The notes: generated by a model from the sequence alone, not told the origin. 64,000 bases of DNA from CADEED01 sp963711635 (GCA_963711635.1 CAVQEZ010000017.1:1-64000), one strand, 5' to 3'. Shown: positions 48,383-59,716, counted from the stretch's first letter. Made by a program: numbers and translations.

Positions 48383-48990
48383 TACATATCTTCAGCTTCG
48401 ATGAGTCTTATCCCCACGGGCGAAAAGCTGCGGCGGTGCAGTGGCGTCGGGCCGAGCGAATCGAGCGCCGCCACGTGTATGCGCGTCGCATACCCTTTGT
48501 GCCTGGACAGTGAAAACCCCGGATAACGGCCATCGAGCTCGCGCATCAGCGCGTCGCGCGTGGTTTTTGCCAGGATCGACGCGGCGCTGATCGAAGGCAC
48601 CTTGGAATCGCCCTTGATGATGGACTCGAACAGGCATTCGAATCCGAGCCCATCGGCGCAGGGGCAACGATTGCCATCGATGACCACGCGCTGCGGCGGC
48701 ACGCGCAGTCCCAGCAAGGCACGCCGCATCGCGAGCATGGTGGCTTGAAAGATATTGATGCTGTCGATTTCCTCGACATCGGCCCAGGCCACCGAGTGGC
48801 ACAGGGCACGCTCCCGGATCAGCAGCGCGAGCCGCTCGCGCTCCTCGGGCTCGAGCACTTTCGAATCGGCCAGTCCGCGGATGGGACGCGCCGGGTTGAG
48901 GATCACGGCGGCCGCCACCACCGGCCCAGCCAACGGTCCGCGGCCGGCTTCGTCGACACCAGCAACGCGCAGACGCACGCGCATCTTCAT
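48382..48990 (-). CDS. rnhB: ribonuclease HII
   Basis: Removes ribonucleotides from RNA-DNA hybrids. 202 aa with AGVDEAGRGPLAGPVVAAAV (catalytic Asp-Glu), DGNRCPCADGL and the Asp-containing KVPSISAASILAKTTRD. ATG 48990 overlaps the lpxB stop by 4 bases. It sits between lpxB and dnaE as in other gammaproteobacteria. Confidence 0.96.
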   Translation of the reverse strand: MKMRVRLRVAGVDEAGRGPLAGPVVAAAVILNPARPIRGLADSKVLEPEERERLALLIRERALCHSVAWADVEEIDSINIFQATMLAMRRALLGLRVPPQRVVIDGNRCPCADGLGFECLFESIIKGDSKVPSISAASILAKTTRDALMRELDGRYPGFSLSRHKGYATRIHVAALDSLGPTPLHRRSFSPVGIRLIEAEDM

Positions 48991-50159
48991 GGCGCACTCG
49001 CGCTGGCGTGCGCGGTCCAGGCGGTCAGCAGCTCGGAAATCTCGGCCGCCGCCCGTTCCGCGCCACCGCGACGCAAGGTTTCATGGATGTGCAAGAACTC
49101 GCGTTGCACGTGCGCCACGTGTTCCGGCTGCTCGAACCACGTCGCGAGCGCCTCGGCGAGATTGCCGGGCGTGGCTTTCTCCTGGAAGAACTCCGGCACC
49201 AGCTCGTCGCCCGCCAGCAGGTTCGGCTGCGAGAAATGCCTGACCTTGACCAGCCCGAACTGGCGCAGCATGAAAGCCGTGAGCGCGCCGAGTTTGTAGG
49301 CCACCACCATCGGCCGTTTGCACAACGCGGCTTCCAGCGTGGCGGTACCCGACGCCACGAGCACCACGTCGGCGGCTGCCAGCGCGCTGCGTGCGTGGCC
49401 GTCGAGCATGCGCACCGCGGCACGCGGCGCGAGCGCCGCGCAGCGCCCGGCAAACAGGTCGCGCAGCGCGGGCGTCACCATGGGGGCGATGCTGACCAGG
49501 CCGGGATATCGCGCGGTCAGCAGCTCGGCGGCGCCGGCGAATGCGTCGGCCAGATGTTCGACTTCGCCGTGGCGGCTGCCGGGCAGCACGGCCAGCACCC
49601 GGGCGTCACCGGGAATGCCGAGCTCGGCGCGGGCCGCGGCGCGATCCACTTCGAGCGGGATCTGGTCGGCCAGTGGATGCCCGACGAAGGCCGCGCGCAC
49701 GCCGTACTCGCGATAGAACTCCGGCTCGAAGGGAAACAGGCAGAGGATCAGGTCGACGGCCTCGCCGATGGTGCGCGCCCTTCCCTGGCGCCAGGCCCAC
49801 ACCTGCGGACTCACGTATTGAACGGTGCGCAGTCCCTGCTTCTTGAGACGCCGCGCCAGACCCAGATTGAACTCCTTGAAATCGACGCCGATGAACACGT
49901 CGGGGCGCCAGTCGAGAATGCGCCGGTGCAACGCGCTGCGCAGTCGAAGCAATCGGGGAAGGTGGCGCAGGATCTCCGTCAGCCCCATGACGGCGAGCTC
50001 TTCGCTGTCGAACCAGGCCGTGCAGCCGGAGGCTTTCATGCGGGGTCCGGCCACGCCTGCGAATTGCGCGCCCGGAAACCTGCGTTTCAAAGCCTCGATG
50101 AGCGCGGCGCCCAGCGCATCACCCGACGCCTCGCCGGCCACCAGCGCGATGCGCATCAA
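48987..50159 (-). CDS. lpxB: lipid-A-disaccharide synthase
   Basis: Glycosyltransferase (GT19) joining lipid X and UDP-diacylglucosamine. 390 aa with ALVAGEASGDALGAALIEAL, GVDFKEFNLGLARRLK, YVSPQVWAWRQGRARTI and VLPGSRHGEVEHL. It overlaps lpxA and rnhB by 4 bases each. Unbroken. Confidence 0.97.
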   Translation of the reverse strand: MMRIALVAGEASGDALGAALIEALKRRFPGAQFAGVAGPRMKASGCTAWFDSEELAVMGLTEILRHLPRLLRLRSALHRRILDWRPDVFIGVDFKEFNLGLARRLKKQGLRTVQYVSPQVWAWRQGRARTIGEAVDLILCLFPFEPEFYREYGVRAAFVGHPLADQIPLEVDRAAARAELGIPGDARVLAVLPGSRHGEVEHLADAFAGAAELLTARYPGLVSIAPMVTPALRDLFAGRCAALAPRAAVRMLDGHARSALAAADVVLVASGTATLEAALCKRPMVVAYKLGALTAFMLRQFGLVKVRHFSQPNLLAGDELVPEFFQEKATPGNLAEALATWFEQPEHVAHVQREFLHIHETLRRGGAERAAAEISELLTAWTAHASASAP

Positions 50160-50932
50160 CGTACGAGGCTGCGCGTCGACTCACCGATGAAGTCGACGAA
50201 AATCCCGAGCTCCGGCTGCGTAGCGGCGCGCGTCTTCAGCTCCGCGACGGCATCGGCGAGCTTGAGATCCGAGCGATACAGCACGCGATAGGCGTTCTTC
50301 AGGTTGCGGATCTGTTCCGGCGTGAAGCCGCGGCGCTTGAGGCCCTCGGAATTGATGGAGTGCGGCACGGCGGGCGATCCCACCGCCATGATGTATGGCG
50401 GTACGTCGCGCGTGACCGCGGCATTGTTGCCGAGGAAAGCATGTGCGCCGACCTTGGTGAACTGGTGAATGCCCGAGTAGCCACCCATGATGACCCAGTC
50501 GCCCAGGGACACGTGCCCGCCCAGCGTGGCGTAGTTAGCCATGACGACGCGATTGCCGACATGGCAGTCGTGCGCCACGTGCGTGTACGACATGAAGAGA
50601 TTGTCGCTGCCGATGGTGGTGACGCCACCGCCCTGCGCCGTGCCGCGATTCATCGAGGTGAATTCGCGGAACACGTTGCGGTCGCCGATCTCCAGGCGCG
50701 TGGGCTCGCCCTTGTACTTGAGATCCTGGGGCGCGTCGCCGATGGAGGCGAACTGGAAGATCTTGTTGCCCGATCCGATGGTCGTGAGGCCGGTGATGAC
50801 CGCATGCGGCCCGATCCAGGTGCCGGCGCCGATGCGCGCGCCATCGCCGATCACCGTGTAGGCGCCCACCGTGACGTCCGCGGCCAGCTCGGCCTGCGGC
50901 GAAACAATGGCGCGCGGATCGATGCTGCTCAC
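50156..50932 (-). CDS. lpxA: UDP-N-acetylglucosamine acyltransferase
   Basis: First lipid A step: transfers a hydroxyacyl chain to the 3-OH of UDP-GlcNAc. 258 aa. Left-handed beta-helix hexapeptide repeats run from VTVGAYTVIGDGARIGAGTW through SYTHVAHDCHVGNRVVMAN (with the catalytic His region) to the C-terminal helices. It overlaps fabZ by 4 bases. Confidence 0.97.
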   Translation of the reverse strand: MSSIDPRAIVSPQAELAADVTVGAYTVIGDGARIGAGTWIGPHAVITGLTTIGSGNKIFQFASIGDAPQDLKYKGEPTRLEIGDRNVFREFTSMNRGTAQGGGVTTIGSDNLFMSYTHVAHDCHVGNRVVMANYATLGGHVSLGDWVIMGGYSGIHQFTKVGAHAFLGNNAAVTRDVPPYIMAVGSPAVPHSINSEGLKRRGFTPEQIRNLKNAYRVLYRSDLKLADAVAELKTRAATQPELGIFVDFIGESTRSLVR

Positions 50933-51405
50933 TTTACGGGTGCCTTGGAGGTCTTGTTGGTCTCGGGGGCGACCATCATTTCCGCGGACGTTACCTCATC
51001 ATCCCCCACGTAGGCGACGGTGGAGAACTTCCAGATGCCGCGCATCTGCCGCTCGAGCTTCGCCGTCAGGATGAGCTGGTCGCCCGGCTCGACCGGTTTG
51101 CGAAAACGCGCCTTGTCGATGCCGACGAAGAAGAATCGGGTCGACTCGTCGGGAACCACGTCCGCGGTGACGAAGGCCAGCAGGCCGGCGGACTGCGCCA
51201 GCGCCTCGATGATCATGACTCCCGGCATGACGGGCCGGTGCGGAAAGTGACCCGGAAAAAACGGCTCGTTGACGGTGACGTTCTTGAGGGCACGAATGCT
51301 CTCGCCCTTGATGCACTCGAGCACGCGATCGACCAGCAGGAAGGGGTACCGGTGCGGCAACAGCCGCATGACGCCCATGATGTCGAGTGAGAGCGGTTGG
51401 CTCAT
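50929..51405 (-). CDS. fabZ: (3R)-hydroxyacyl-ACP dehydratase FabZ
   Basis: Dehydrates hydroxyacyl-ACP in fatty acid elongation and competes with LpxA/LpxD for substrate. 158 aa, hot-dog fold: LLPHRYPFLLVDRV, catalytic His in FFPGHFPHRPVMPGV and Glu in MIIEALAQSAG. It lies 4 bases after the lpxD stop. Confidence 0.97.
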   Translation of the reverse strand: MSQPLSLDIMGVMRLLPHRYPFLLVDRVLECIKGESIRALKNVTVNEPFFPGHFPHRPVMPGVMIIEALAQSAGLLAFVTADVVPDESTRFFFVGIDKARFRKPVEPGDQLILTAKLERQMRGIWKFSTVAYVGDDEVTSAEMMVAPETNKTSKAPVK

Positions 51406-51409
51406 TTAG

Positions 51410-52458
51410 TTAGTCCTCGGAGGAGTCCTGTTTCAATGCCGAGAAGCCCACGTGTTTCTCCAGCTCGCGCAGCCTGGCGGCCATCGAATCCAGCCGCTTG
51501 ATGCGCCCTACGATGCGGCGCCACACGCCCGCCTCCTCGCTCGGCAGCGCGGAAGAATACACACCCGGCCTGGTGATGGAATGGGAAACGAACGAAGTGC
51601 CCAGCACGACCACGTCGTCGCACAGCGTGACGTGCCCGGTAACGCCGGCTCGGCCGCCGATGATGCAGCGCTTGCCGAGCACCGCGCTGCCGGCAATACC
51701 CGTACAGGCGGCGATGGCCGAGTGCGCGCCGATGCGGCAGTTGTGGGCAATCATGATGAGATTGTCGAGCTTGACGCCCTCTTCGATCACGGTGTCCTCG
51801 AGCGCGCCGCGATCGATGGTGGTATTCGAACCGATTTCCACGTCATCGCCTACCGTCACCCTGCCCACCTGCGGCACCTTGACCCAGGTTCCTTTCTCGG
51901 GCGCAAAGCCAAACCCGTCGGCGCCGACCACGGCGCCCGGCTGCACGATGCAGCGCGCGCCGAAGGTCACGCCATGGCCCACGAACACCCGCGCCACCAG
52001 CTTCGTATCGTCTCCGATGACCGCATTGCGTTCGATCACGCAGCCGGGCCCGATGAAGCATCGCGCGCCGATGCGCGCGCCTTCACCGACGCAGGCATTG
52101 GCGGCCGACTTCGGCCGACGCATCGATGTGCGCTCCCGGCGCCACCGTGGCCATTGCGTGAATTCCGGGCCTGAGAGGTGGATCCGGGTGCAGCAGCGCG
52201 GCGACGCGCGCATAGGTGGCGTGTGGATTGGCGGCCACGAGCGTCGCCACGGGTGAGCTGGGCGCCGAACTTGGCGTCGAGGATCACGGCCCCGGCCCGG
52301 GTGTCCTTGAGCTGCGAGACGTACTTGGGATTTGCGAGGAAGGTGACGGCGCGGGCGCCGGCCAGCGACAGCGAGGCCACCGAATCCACGCTCGCAGACG
52401 GATCGCCGCGCAGCTCGCAGCCGAAGCGCACTGCCAGCTCGCCGAGCGTCATCGTCAT
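51410..52458 (-). CDS. lpxD: UDP-3-O-acylglucosamine N-acyltransferase, frame-disrupted
   Basis: Third lipid A step, N-acylation of UDP-3-O-acylglucosamine. The N-terminal uridine-binding domain is MTMTLGELAVRFGCELRGDP; the beta-helix runs from VIGDDTKLVARVFVGHGV to the catalytic region NLIMIAHNCRIGAHSAIA, and ends in a helix (LRELEKHVGF). Two frame changes near 52250 and 52110 disrupt the joining segment (about 349 codons overall). Confidence 0.94.
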
Positions 52459-52492
52459 GGCGACCGGCGCACAGGCGCCTCCCCTGTCGAAC

Positions 52493-53063
52493 CTATGGCT
52501 TGGTGGGCGGCTTCGCCGGTGCCGGAGAAGCGGCTGGCGCCGCGGCCGGCTTCGGCGCGCGCGAGTTCAGGGCCGCCAACACCTGCGCCGTGATGTCGAC
52601 CGTGGGCGTCGCATAGATCACGCCCTCGGCGATCACGATGTCGTAAGTTCTGGGCCTTGGCGTACTCGCGAACCTCGCCGATCAGCGAACGCTGCAGCTT
52701 GTTCATCTCTTCCTGCCGCTTGACGTTCGAATCGTCCTGCAGCTCGCCTTTCTTGCGCTCGAGCTCGCGCGCCGCATCCCGCAGGTCCTTTTCGGCCTTG
52801 CCGCGCTGCTCGGGCGTCATGGTCACGACGTCCTTCTGGAGCTTTTCCCCGCGCGCCTTGAGCGCGTTTTCCTGGGTTACCAGCTGCTGGAGGCGCGGAC
52901 CGAATTCGGCCTGGAGAGTCTCCCGGACGACCTTGGCCTGCGGCGACTCTTCGAACAGACGCGCGTAGTCCACGACGCCGACCTTGATCTCGGCCATCGC
53001 GGGAACGGTGAGCGCACACGCGGCGAGAGAACCCAGAACGATTTTTCGAAACGAAAACTGCAC
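52493..53063 (-). CDS. skp: periplasmic chaperone Skp/OmpH, one frame break
   Basis: Trimeric holdase that escorts outer-membrane proteins to BamA. Signal peptide (KIVLGSLAACALTVPAMAE), then VGVVDYARLFEESPQAK and a long charged coiled coil (KALKAR...ELERKKGELQDD) typical of Skp tentacles. The frame changes near 52647; the C-terminus then reads DIVIAEGVIYATPTVDITAQVL and a Pro/Ala tail to TAG 52493. It lies 12 bases downstream of bamA. Confidence 0.92.
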
Positions 53064-53075
53064 TTAACGCACCTC

Positions 53076-55525
53076 TTAGAAAGCCTGGCCTACCGAGAAC
53101 TGGAAGCGTTCGACCTCATCCTCGTAGGTGTTGAAGTCGCCCTTGTAGGCATTCAACGGAATGGCATAGCTGAACCGGAATACCCCGAGCGGTGCAAGCC
53201 ACTGAACTGCCACGCCCGTCGAGTGCTTCAATTTATCATACTCAAACTCGTACTCGACCGGCTGTCCGGCGCGTCCCAGGAACAGGTAACGGTCGCCGGT
53301 CGAGAAGATGTTGCCCATGTCATAAAACCAGGACAGCCGCGCCGAAGTCTGGAACTTCTGCGGCAGCGGGATGATGACCTCCGCGCGGGCGGCGACCTTC
53401 ATGTTGCCACCGAAGGGTCGGCCGAAGTCGTCCTTGGGCCCCAGGCGGCTCTCTTTATATCCGCGCACCGTGTCGGGACCGCCACCGTAGAACTGGCGAT
53501 AGGGCGGCAAGGCCGTGGTGTCCCCGACGTCCATGCCATAGGCGAGATCGGCACCCAGCTGCAGCGTGAAGCGGCCGAACAACGGGATGTACTTGAGGAA
53601 TTCGTAGCTCGCGACGAAGTACTCCACTTCGCTGACACCGGGCACGGAGTAAGACACGCCGAACGAGTGACGCATGCCGCGGTCCGCAAACAAGGAACGG
53701 TTGCGGCTGTCGTAGTTCCACGACGTGGTGAACTCGACGCTGTTGAACTCCGTTTCGAACACCGCCAGGTAGATGGGCAGTGCCGGCGCCAGGCAATCCA
53801 CTTCGACACCGGTGATGGAGATGCAGCGGTCGCTGGGATTGCCGTTGTTGCGCACCCAGGTGATGGATTGGCGCGCGCTGCTGCCGCTGGTCACCAGCAG
53901 GTTCGACTTCTGGAACGAAATGCCGAAGCGCACACCCTGGTTCTCGGAGATCGGATAGCCGACATCGAAGCCGGCGCCGATGGTCTCCGACGAGAAGTCC
54001 GAAGAAGCGGACACGAATTGCGTCTGGTCGCGATAGCTCACGTTGCCGGTGAATCCGACGCCGTCGGCGGTGAAATACGGCTCGGTCACCGATATGCCGT
54101 ACACCTTGCTGTATCGACCCGAGTTCAGGTCGATGGCCACCCGCCGGCCCGTGCCGAGGAAGTTCGCGTCGGCGTAGTTGGCGCTGAGGATGAACGACTG
54201 CGATTCCGAGTAGCCGATGCCGCCGCCGAGCTGCGCCGACGGGCCCTCTTCGATCTCGTAGTTCACGTCGACCAGGTCCGCGGATCCGGCCACCGGCTTG
54301 GTCTCCGAATCGACCTTCTTGATGTATGGCAGCCGCTCGAGACGCTGCTTGGAGCGGTCCAGCGCGACGTTCGACAACCAGCCGCCTTCGAGCTGGCGCA
54401 TTTCCCGGCGCAACACATCGTCGTTGACCTTGCTGACGCCATTGAAATTGATGTGGCGCACGTACACGCGATTGCCCGGGTCGATGAAGAACGTGAGTGA
54501 CAGTTCCTTGTTGGCCGGATCGCCGAGCGTGGTGGGCACCGGGTCCACCTTGGCGAACGCGAAGCCGTCTTCGCCGAGCCGGTTCTGCAGCAATTCCTGC
54601 GTCGAGGTGATGACCTTGCGCGAGAACTGGTCGCCCGGCTGTACCAGCAGGTAGCGCTTCAGCAAGGCCTCCGGGACCACGAAAGTGCCGGCGAGCTTGA
54701 CCTCCTTGACCTTGAACACCTGGCCTTCGTTGACGTTCACGGTGATGAAGATGTCGTCCTTTTCGGGCGCGATGGCCACCTGCGTGGACTCGACCTCGAA
54801 GTTCGCGTAGCCGCGATCCATGTAGTAAGACCGCAGCTTCTCGAGGTCGCCCTGCAGGGACTCGCGCGAATAACGATCGTCCTGCTTGTAGAAGGACAGC
54901 AGGTTGGGCGTCTTCAGCTCGAAGGTTTCGAGGATGTCCTTTTCCTTGTAGGTCTTGTTGCCGACGATGTTGATCTGGCGGATCTTGGCGCGCTTGCCTT
55001 CGACGATATCGATCTTGATCTTGACCCGGTTGCCGGCCACTTCCTCGACGCTGGTGTCGATGCGCGCCGCGTACTTGCCGCGAGCGCCGTACTGGTCCTG
55101 CAGGAAGGATTTCACGTCCTCGAGCACCGAGCGGTCGAATGTCTTGCCCTGCGCCAGGCCGACGTTGCGCAGCGACTTGTTCAGATCCTCGGTCTTGATG
55201 TCCTTGTTGCCCTTGAGCTCGAAGCTCTCGATGGTCGGGCGCTCGTTGACCACGACGATCAGCGTATTGCCGTCGCGGCGCATCTCCACGTCGCGGAAGA
55301 AGCCGGTGTCGTACAGCGCGCGCACCGCCTCGCGCATGCGCTGCGGCGACAGGGTGTCGCCGATGTTGATCGGTAGATAGTTGTAGACCGTTCCCTCGGT
55401 CACGCGCTGCAGGCCTTCGACGCGGATGTCGCCCACCGTGAACACCGGGCTGTCTTCCTGCGCGAACGAAGGAGCGGCCAGCAACAAGGCACCGACGGCA
55501 ACAGACTCGCGAACCGTATCGTCAA
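53076..55525 (-). CDS. bamA: outer membrane assembly factor BamA, frame break in signal peptide
   Basis: Central beta-barrel insertase of the BAM complex. About 816 aa: five POTRA repeats (from FTVGDIRVEGLQRVTEGTVYNYL) and a 16-strand barrel with VRGYKESRLGPKD (the VRGY lid-lock motif) and the C-terminal FQFSVGQAF ending in Phe. The mature protein is unbroken. The likely start TTG 55525 (LTIRFASLLPSV) and the rest of the signal peptide (LLLAAPSFAQ) are one frame apart near 55490. Confidence 0.96.
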
Positions 55526-55548
55526 ATGAAATCCCCTGATGAATCTTT

Positions 55549-56940
55549 TTACGTAGGCGCGCCGAAAATGCCGGAGAGGTCGTTGAACAGCGCCACTCCC
55601 ATCAACAACACGAGCAACAGCAGTCCGGCCTGCTGGCCCACCATGTAGGCACGATCGGACAAAGGACCGCCCTTGGCCCATTCGGCGACCTGGAACACGA
55701 TCTGGCCGCCGTCGAGAATCGGGATGGGCAGCAGGTTCAGGAATCCCAGCGACAGCGACAGCAGCACGAGCAGCATGAGGAAACTCTGTATTCCCGCGTG
55801 CGCCGCATCGCCTGAATATTTCGCGATCGAAATGAAGCCGGAGATGTTCTTCGTCGACACGCTGCCGGTCAACATGCGCACGAAGAACTTGGCCTGCGCC
55901 ACCGTCATCTGCCAGGCCTTGGTCACCGAGTGACTCAATGCGCCCAGCGGCCCGAGGTCGGTGTGGGTCTTCATCTCGTCCGGAATCGTGATCTCGATAT
56001 TCTTCGGCGGCTCGAAACGCAGCCTGCCGATGACGCGTCCCTGCACCACTTCGCGCGTGGTGGTGACGCGCTTGAGCACACGGTTGCCGTCACGGCGCAG
56101 CGTCAGCGTCATGCTTTGCGCCGGCCGCGCGTTCACGTAGTCGGCCAGCTCGTTGAAACTGCGGATCGGCGTGTCGTCGACCGCGACGATCTCGTCGCCG
56201 ACCAGCAGGCCGCCGCGTTGCGCCGGCCCGTCGGGTAACACCGCACCCACGATGGCCGGGAAACGCGGGATCCAGAAGTGGAAGCCCAGACCCATGTACA
56301 GCTGATCGGGCTCGGTGAGCTTGTGGCGCTGATCGACATCCGGAACGCTGAGGGTCACGCTGCGTACCAATCCGTCCTTGCCGCGCAATCCGATGACCGC
56401 CTCGCCGTCGTCGCTCACCGAGTCGAGCAAGGCCAGGGAAGCGTCACCCTGGTCGTAGATACGCGTACCGTCGATGTCGAATATCTCGTCTCCGGCCCGC
56501 AGCCCGGCGGCCGCGGCGGGCGAGTTGGTGGTGACCTTGTCGACCAGTGCGCGCACATGATCGATGCCGTTGATCCAGAACAGCGCCCAGAGCACGAAGA
56601 CGGCAAAAAGGATGTTGGCCGCCGGCCCCGCCAGCAGCACCAGGATTCGTTGCCAGGGCGGCTTGCTGGTGAAAGCACGCGGCAGGTCCGCGGCCGGCAC
56701 CGCGCCGTCGCGCTCGTCGAGCATGCGGACGTAGCCACCCAGCGGGACGGCGGCGATGACATATTCCGTGTGGTCCGGTGCCCCGCCGATCTTCTTGAAC
56801 AGCGGCTTGCCGAACCCCACCGAGAATCGCAGCACCTTGAAGCCGAGCTTGCGTGCCACCCAGAAATGGCCGAACTCGTGCACGGTGACCAGCAGGCTGA
56901 CACCCACGATGAACCACAACGCATTCCAGCCGAATTCCAA
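55549..56940 (-). CDS. rseP: site-2 zinc metalloprotease RseP
   Basis: Intramembrane protease that completes RseA degradation. 463 aa. The zinc site HEFGHFWVAR is in the first helix, FSVGFGKPLF and the PDZ-like GDEIFDIDG / GLLVGDEIVAVDD follow, and the third zinc ligand lies in NLLPIPILDGG. TTG 56940 is preceded by AGGGGA. Upstream reading is not conserved. It is encoded with bamA and dxr, and functionally linked to rpoE-rseAB at 8.5-10.9 kb. Confidence 0.95.
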   Translation of the reverse strand: MEFGWNALWFIVGVSLLVTVHEFGHFWVARKLGFKVLRFSVGFGKPLFKKIGGAPDHTEYVIAAVPLGGYVRMLDERDGAVPAADLPRAFTSKPPWQRILVLLAGPAANILFAVFVLWALFWINGIDHVRALVDKVTTNSPAAAAGLRAGDEIFDIDGTRIYDQGDASLALLDSVSDDGEAVIGLRGKDGLVRSVTLSVPDVDQRHKLTEPDQLYMGLGFHFWIPRFPAIVGAVLPDGPAQRGGLLVGDEIVAVDDTPIRSFNELADYVNARPAQSMTLTLRRDGNRVLKRVTTTREVVQGRVIGRLRFEPPKNIEITIPDEMKTHTDLGPLGALSHSVTKAWQMTVAQAKFFVRMLTGSVSTKNISGFISIAKYSGDAAHAGIQSFLMLLVLLSLSLGFLNLLPIPILDGGQIVFQVAEWAKGGPLSDRAYMVGQQAGLLLLVLLMGVALFNDLSGIFGAPT

Positions 56941-56950
56941 AGCAGGTCCC

Positions 56951-58154
56951 CTAGGCGTGCACAGCACGTGGCCGGATGAGCGAGAAAGCGCGGGCGCGTG
57001 CTTCGGCGTCGGCCGCCAGCACGTCATCGAGATCGCGGACTTCCCCACCTGATGTGGCAGACATCACTGACTCAATGACTGCCGGAATTTGTGCAAAGTT
57101 CAATTCACCCCCGAGAAACGCCGCCACAGCCACCTCATTGGCAGCGTTGAGCAAGGCGGGGCGCGAGCCGCCGGCTCGTGCGGCCTCCTGCGCCAGTCCC
57201 AGCGCCGGGAACCGCCGCAGGTCAGGTGCTTCGAATCGCAGGTTTCCGACCTTCACGAGGTCGAGGGATTGTACACCCGAGCTGACGCGCTCCGGCCACG
57301 CCAGCGCGTGGGCGATAGGCGTGCGCATGTCTGGCGCGCCTAACTGCGCCAGCACCGAGCCGTCGACGTACTCGACCAGCGAGTGGACGATGCTTTCGCG
57401 ATGGATCAGCACTTCGACGCGCGAGGGATGCACGCCGAACAGCAGGCAGGCTTCGATGAACTCCAGCCCCTTGTTCATCAGCGTGGCGGAATCCACCGAG
57501 ATCTTGCGACCCATGACCCAGTTCGGATGCGCGCAGGCCTGATCCGGCGTGACCTCCTCGAGCCGGCGCGCGTCGGCATCGAGAAACGGACCGCCCGAGG
57601 CCGTGAGCAGGATGCGTTTGACGCCCGGGGGCGCATCGCCGGGAACGGTGTCGCGCGGCAGGCACTGGAACACGGCGTTGTGCTCGCTGTCGATGGGCAG
57701 CAGCGTGGCTCCGGATTCGCGCACCGTGCGCATCAGCAAGGGGCCCGCCATCACCAGCGATTCCTTGTTGGCTAACAACAAGCGCTTGCCGGCACGCGCC
57801 GCGGCCAGCGTGGAGCGCAGCCCGGCCGCCCCGACGATCGCCGCCATGACGCTGTCGACTTCGGGCAGGGTCGCGATTTCCTCGAGCGCGCCCGGACCGG
57901 CGAGCACGCGCGTCGAGGCGCCCCGCGTCGCGCAGCTCCTGCTCGAGTTTCGCGGCCGCCGCCGGCTCCGCCAGCGCCACGTAGGGCGCGGAAAAACGCA
58001 GCGCCTGCTCCGCGAGCCTGGCGGCATTGCGGTGTGCGCCGAGCGCCACCACACGAAAGCGGTCTGGATGGCGCGCGATGACGTCGAGCGTGGCCTCGCC
58101 CACCGAGCCCGTGGATCCGAGGATGGCGACGCCCATTCTCCCATCGGAAATCAT
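56951..58154 (-). CDS. dxr: 1-deoxy-D-xylulose 5-phosphate reductoisomerase, one frame break
   Basis: Committed MEP-pathway step. The NADPH-binding N-terminus GVAILGSTGSVGEATLDVIA is in one frame. After ~57920 the catalytic part continues in another: LLANKESLVMAG, PIDSEHNAVFQCL, KRILLTASGGPF, HPNWVMGRKISVDSATLMNKGLE. About 400 aa. ATG 58154 overlaps the cdsA stop by 4 bases; ATG 58136 is the alternative start. Confidence 0.95.
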
Positions 58155-58958
58155 GGAATGACCTGCAGGCTGATGAGCGCAAACACCAGTGCCGGGGCCG
58201 CCGCGGTTACGCTGTCGATGCGATCGAGCATGCCGCCATGGCCGGGGAACACGCTGCCGCTGTCCTTGAGCCCGACCGCGCGCTTCAGCATGCTCTCCGT
58301 GAGATCGCCGACAATCGACACGGCGGCCACGGCGATGCAGGTTGCGACGAACAGCCACACGTCCACGGCAAATACGAAACTGGCCGCGAACCACGCCACC
58401 AGCGCGCTGGTCACCATGCCGCCGAACACGCCTTCCCAGGTCTTCTTGGGTGAGACCCGCGGCGCCAGCGGTACCCGCCCTAACCACCGGCCCGCGAAGA
58501 ACGCGCCGGTGTCCGCCGCCCACACCAGCGCCAGCGTGAACAACACCCAGTGCGTGCTGTTGGTCGTGAACGTGATGTGCACCAGCGCCAGCCAGCAGGG
58601 CACCAGCGCCAGCACTCCGGCGATGCGCGGCCGAGATCGGCTGCACGCGTGCCGGTGCCAGGCACACCCACAGGAACGCGGCCATCCACCACACCATGGC
58701 CACGGTCATCGTGATGCGCACGAACTGTGGCGTCGTCGAATAGAAATACAGGCTGGCGATCAACAGCCCGGCAACGGTGATCGTGAATGCGGCGCGCGCC
58801 GGAGCGCTGCCGTTGCCGATGAATGCCGCCCACTCCCAGGCGCCGATCAGGATCAGGACGGTGACCAGCCAGATGGTGGCAATGGGCGGCAGCCCGAGCA
58901 TGACGCCCAGCAGCACCGCCACCAGCACCATGGCCGTCAGCACGCGCTGCCTAAGCAC
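58151..58958 (-). CDS. cdsA: phosphatidate cytidylyltransferase, one frame break
   Basis: Makes CDP-diacylglycerol for phospholipid synthesis. Multi-helix N-terminus (VLTAMVLVAVLLGVMLGLPP...) and the signature DLTESMLKRAVGLKDSGSVFPGHGGMLDRIDS. The frame changes near 58625. About 269 aa. GTG 58958 overlaps the uppS end. Confidence 0.94.
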
Positions 58959-59716
58959 CTCCGGCCGCCTCGCGCGTCTTGTCGCGCAGTTGCTCGCCGG
59001 TCAGACCATAGCGACGTTCGCGCGTCGTGAACGCGGCGAGCGCCGCCTCGAGATGCCGCCAGGTCGAAATCCGGCCACAGGGTCTCGGAAACGTGCAGCT
59101 CGGTGTAGGCGAGATTCCACAGCAGGAAATTGCTGATGCGATGATCGCCGCCGGTACGGATGAACAGGTCCGGATCGCCCACCTCGGCGAGCGCCAGCTC
59201 GCGCGCGAAGCGCTGCTCGTCGATGGCCTCGGGACGCAGCGCGCCACTGGCCACCTGCGCCGCCAGCCGCCGCGTGGCCTGCACGATGTCCCAGCGACCG
59301 CCATAACTCACCGCCACCTGCAGCTGCAGAACCTTGTTGGAAGACGTGAGCTGCTCGCTGGCGGCCATGCGCGCCTGCAACCTGACGCTGAGCGTCTGCC
59401 GGTCGCCGATGAACCGCAGCCGCACGCCGTTGCGATGCAGATCCTCGACTTCACGGTCGAGCGACTCCAGGAACAGCTGCATGAGACTGCCGACTTCGAC
59501 GGCCGGCCGCTGCCAGTTCTCGCTCGAGAAGGCAAACAACGTCAGCGCGCCGATCTTGCGCCGCGCACATTCTTCTATGCACATGCGCACCGGGCGCACG
59601 CCTTCCTTGTGTCCGGCATGGCGCGGCAGGCCGCGGGCCTCCGCCCAGCGCCCGTTGCCGTCCATGATGATCGCGATGTGCGTGGGTATGCTCACGAGGC
59701 CCGGGTTGCCGCTCAC
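58951..59716 (-). CDS. uppS: undecaprenyl diphosphate synthase, one frame break
   Basis: Adds eight isopentenyl units to farnesyl diphosphate in cis, giving the peptidoglycan and O-antigen carrier precursor. HIAIIMDGNGRWAEARGLPRHAGH holds the catalytic Asp; LTLFAFSSENWQRP and DLFIRTGGDHRISNFLLWNLAYTE are conserved. The frame changes near 59050 and the end is KTREAAGGA at 58951. GTG 59716 overlaps the frr stop by 4 bases. Confidence 0.95.
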
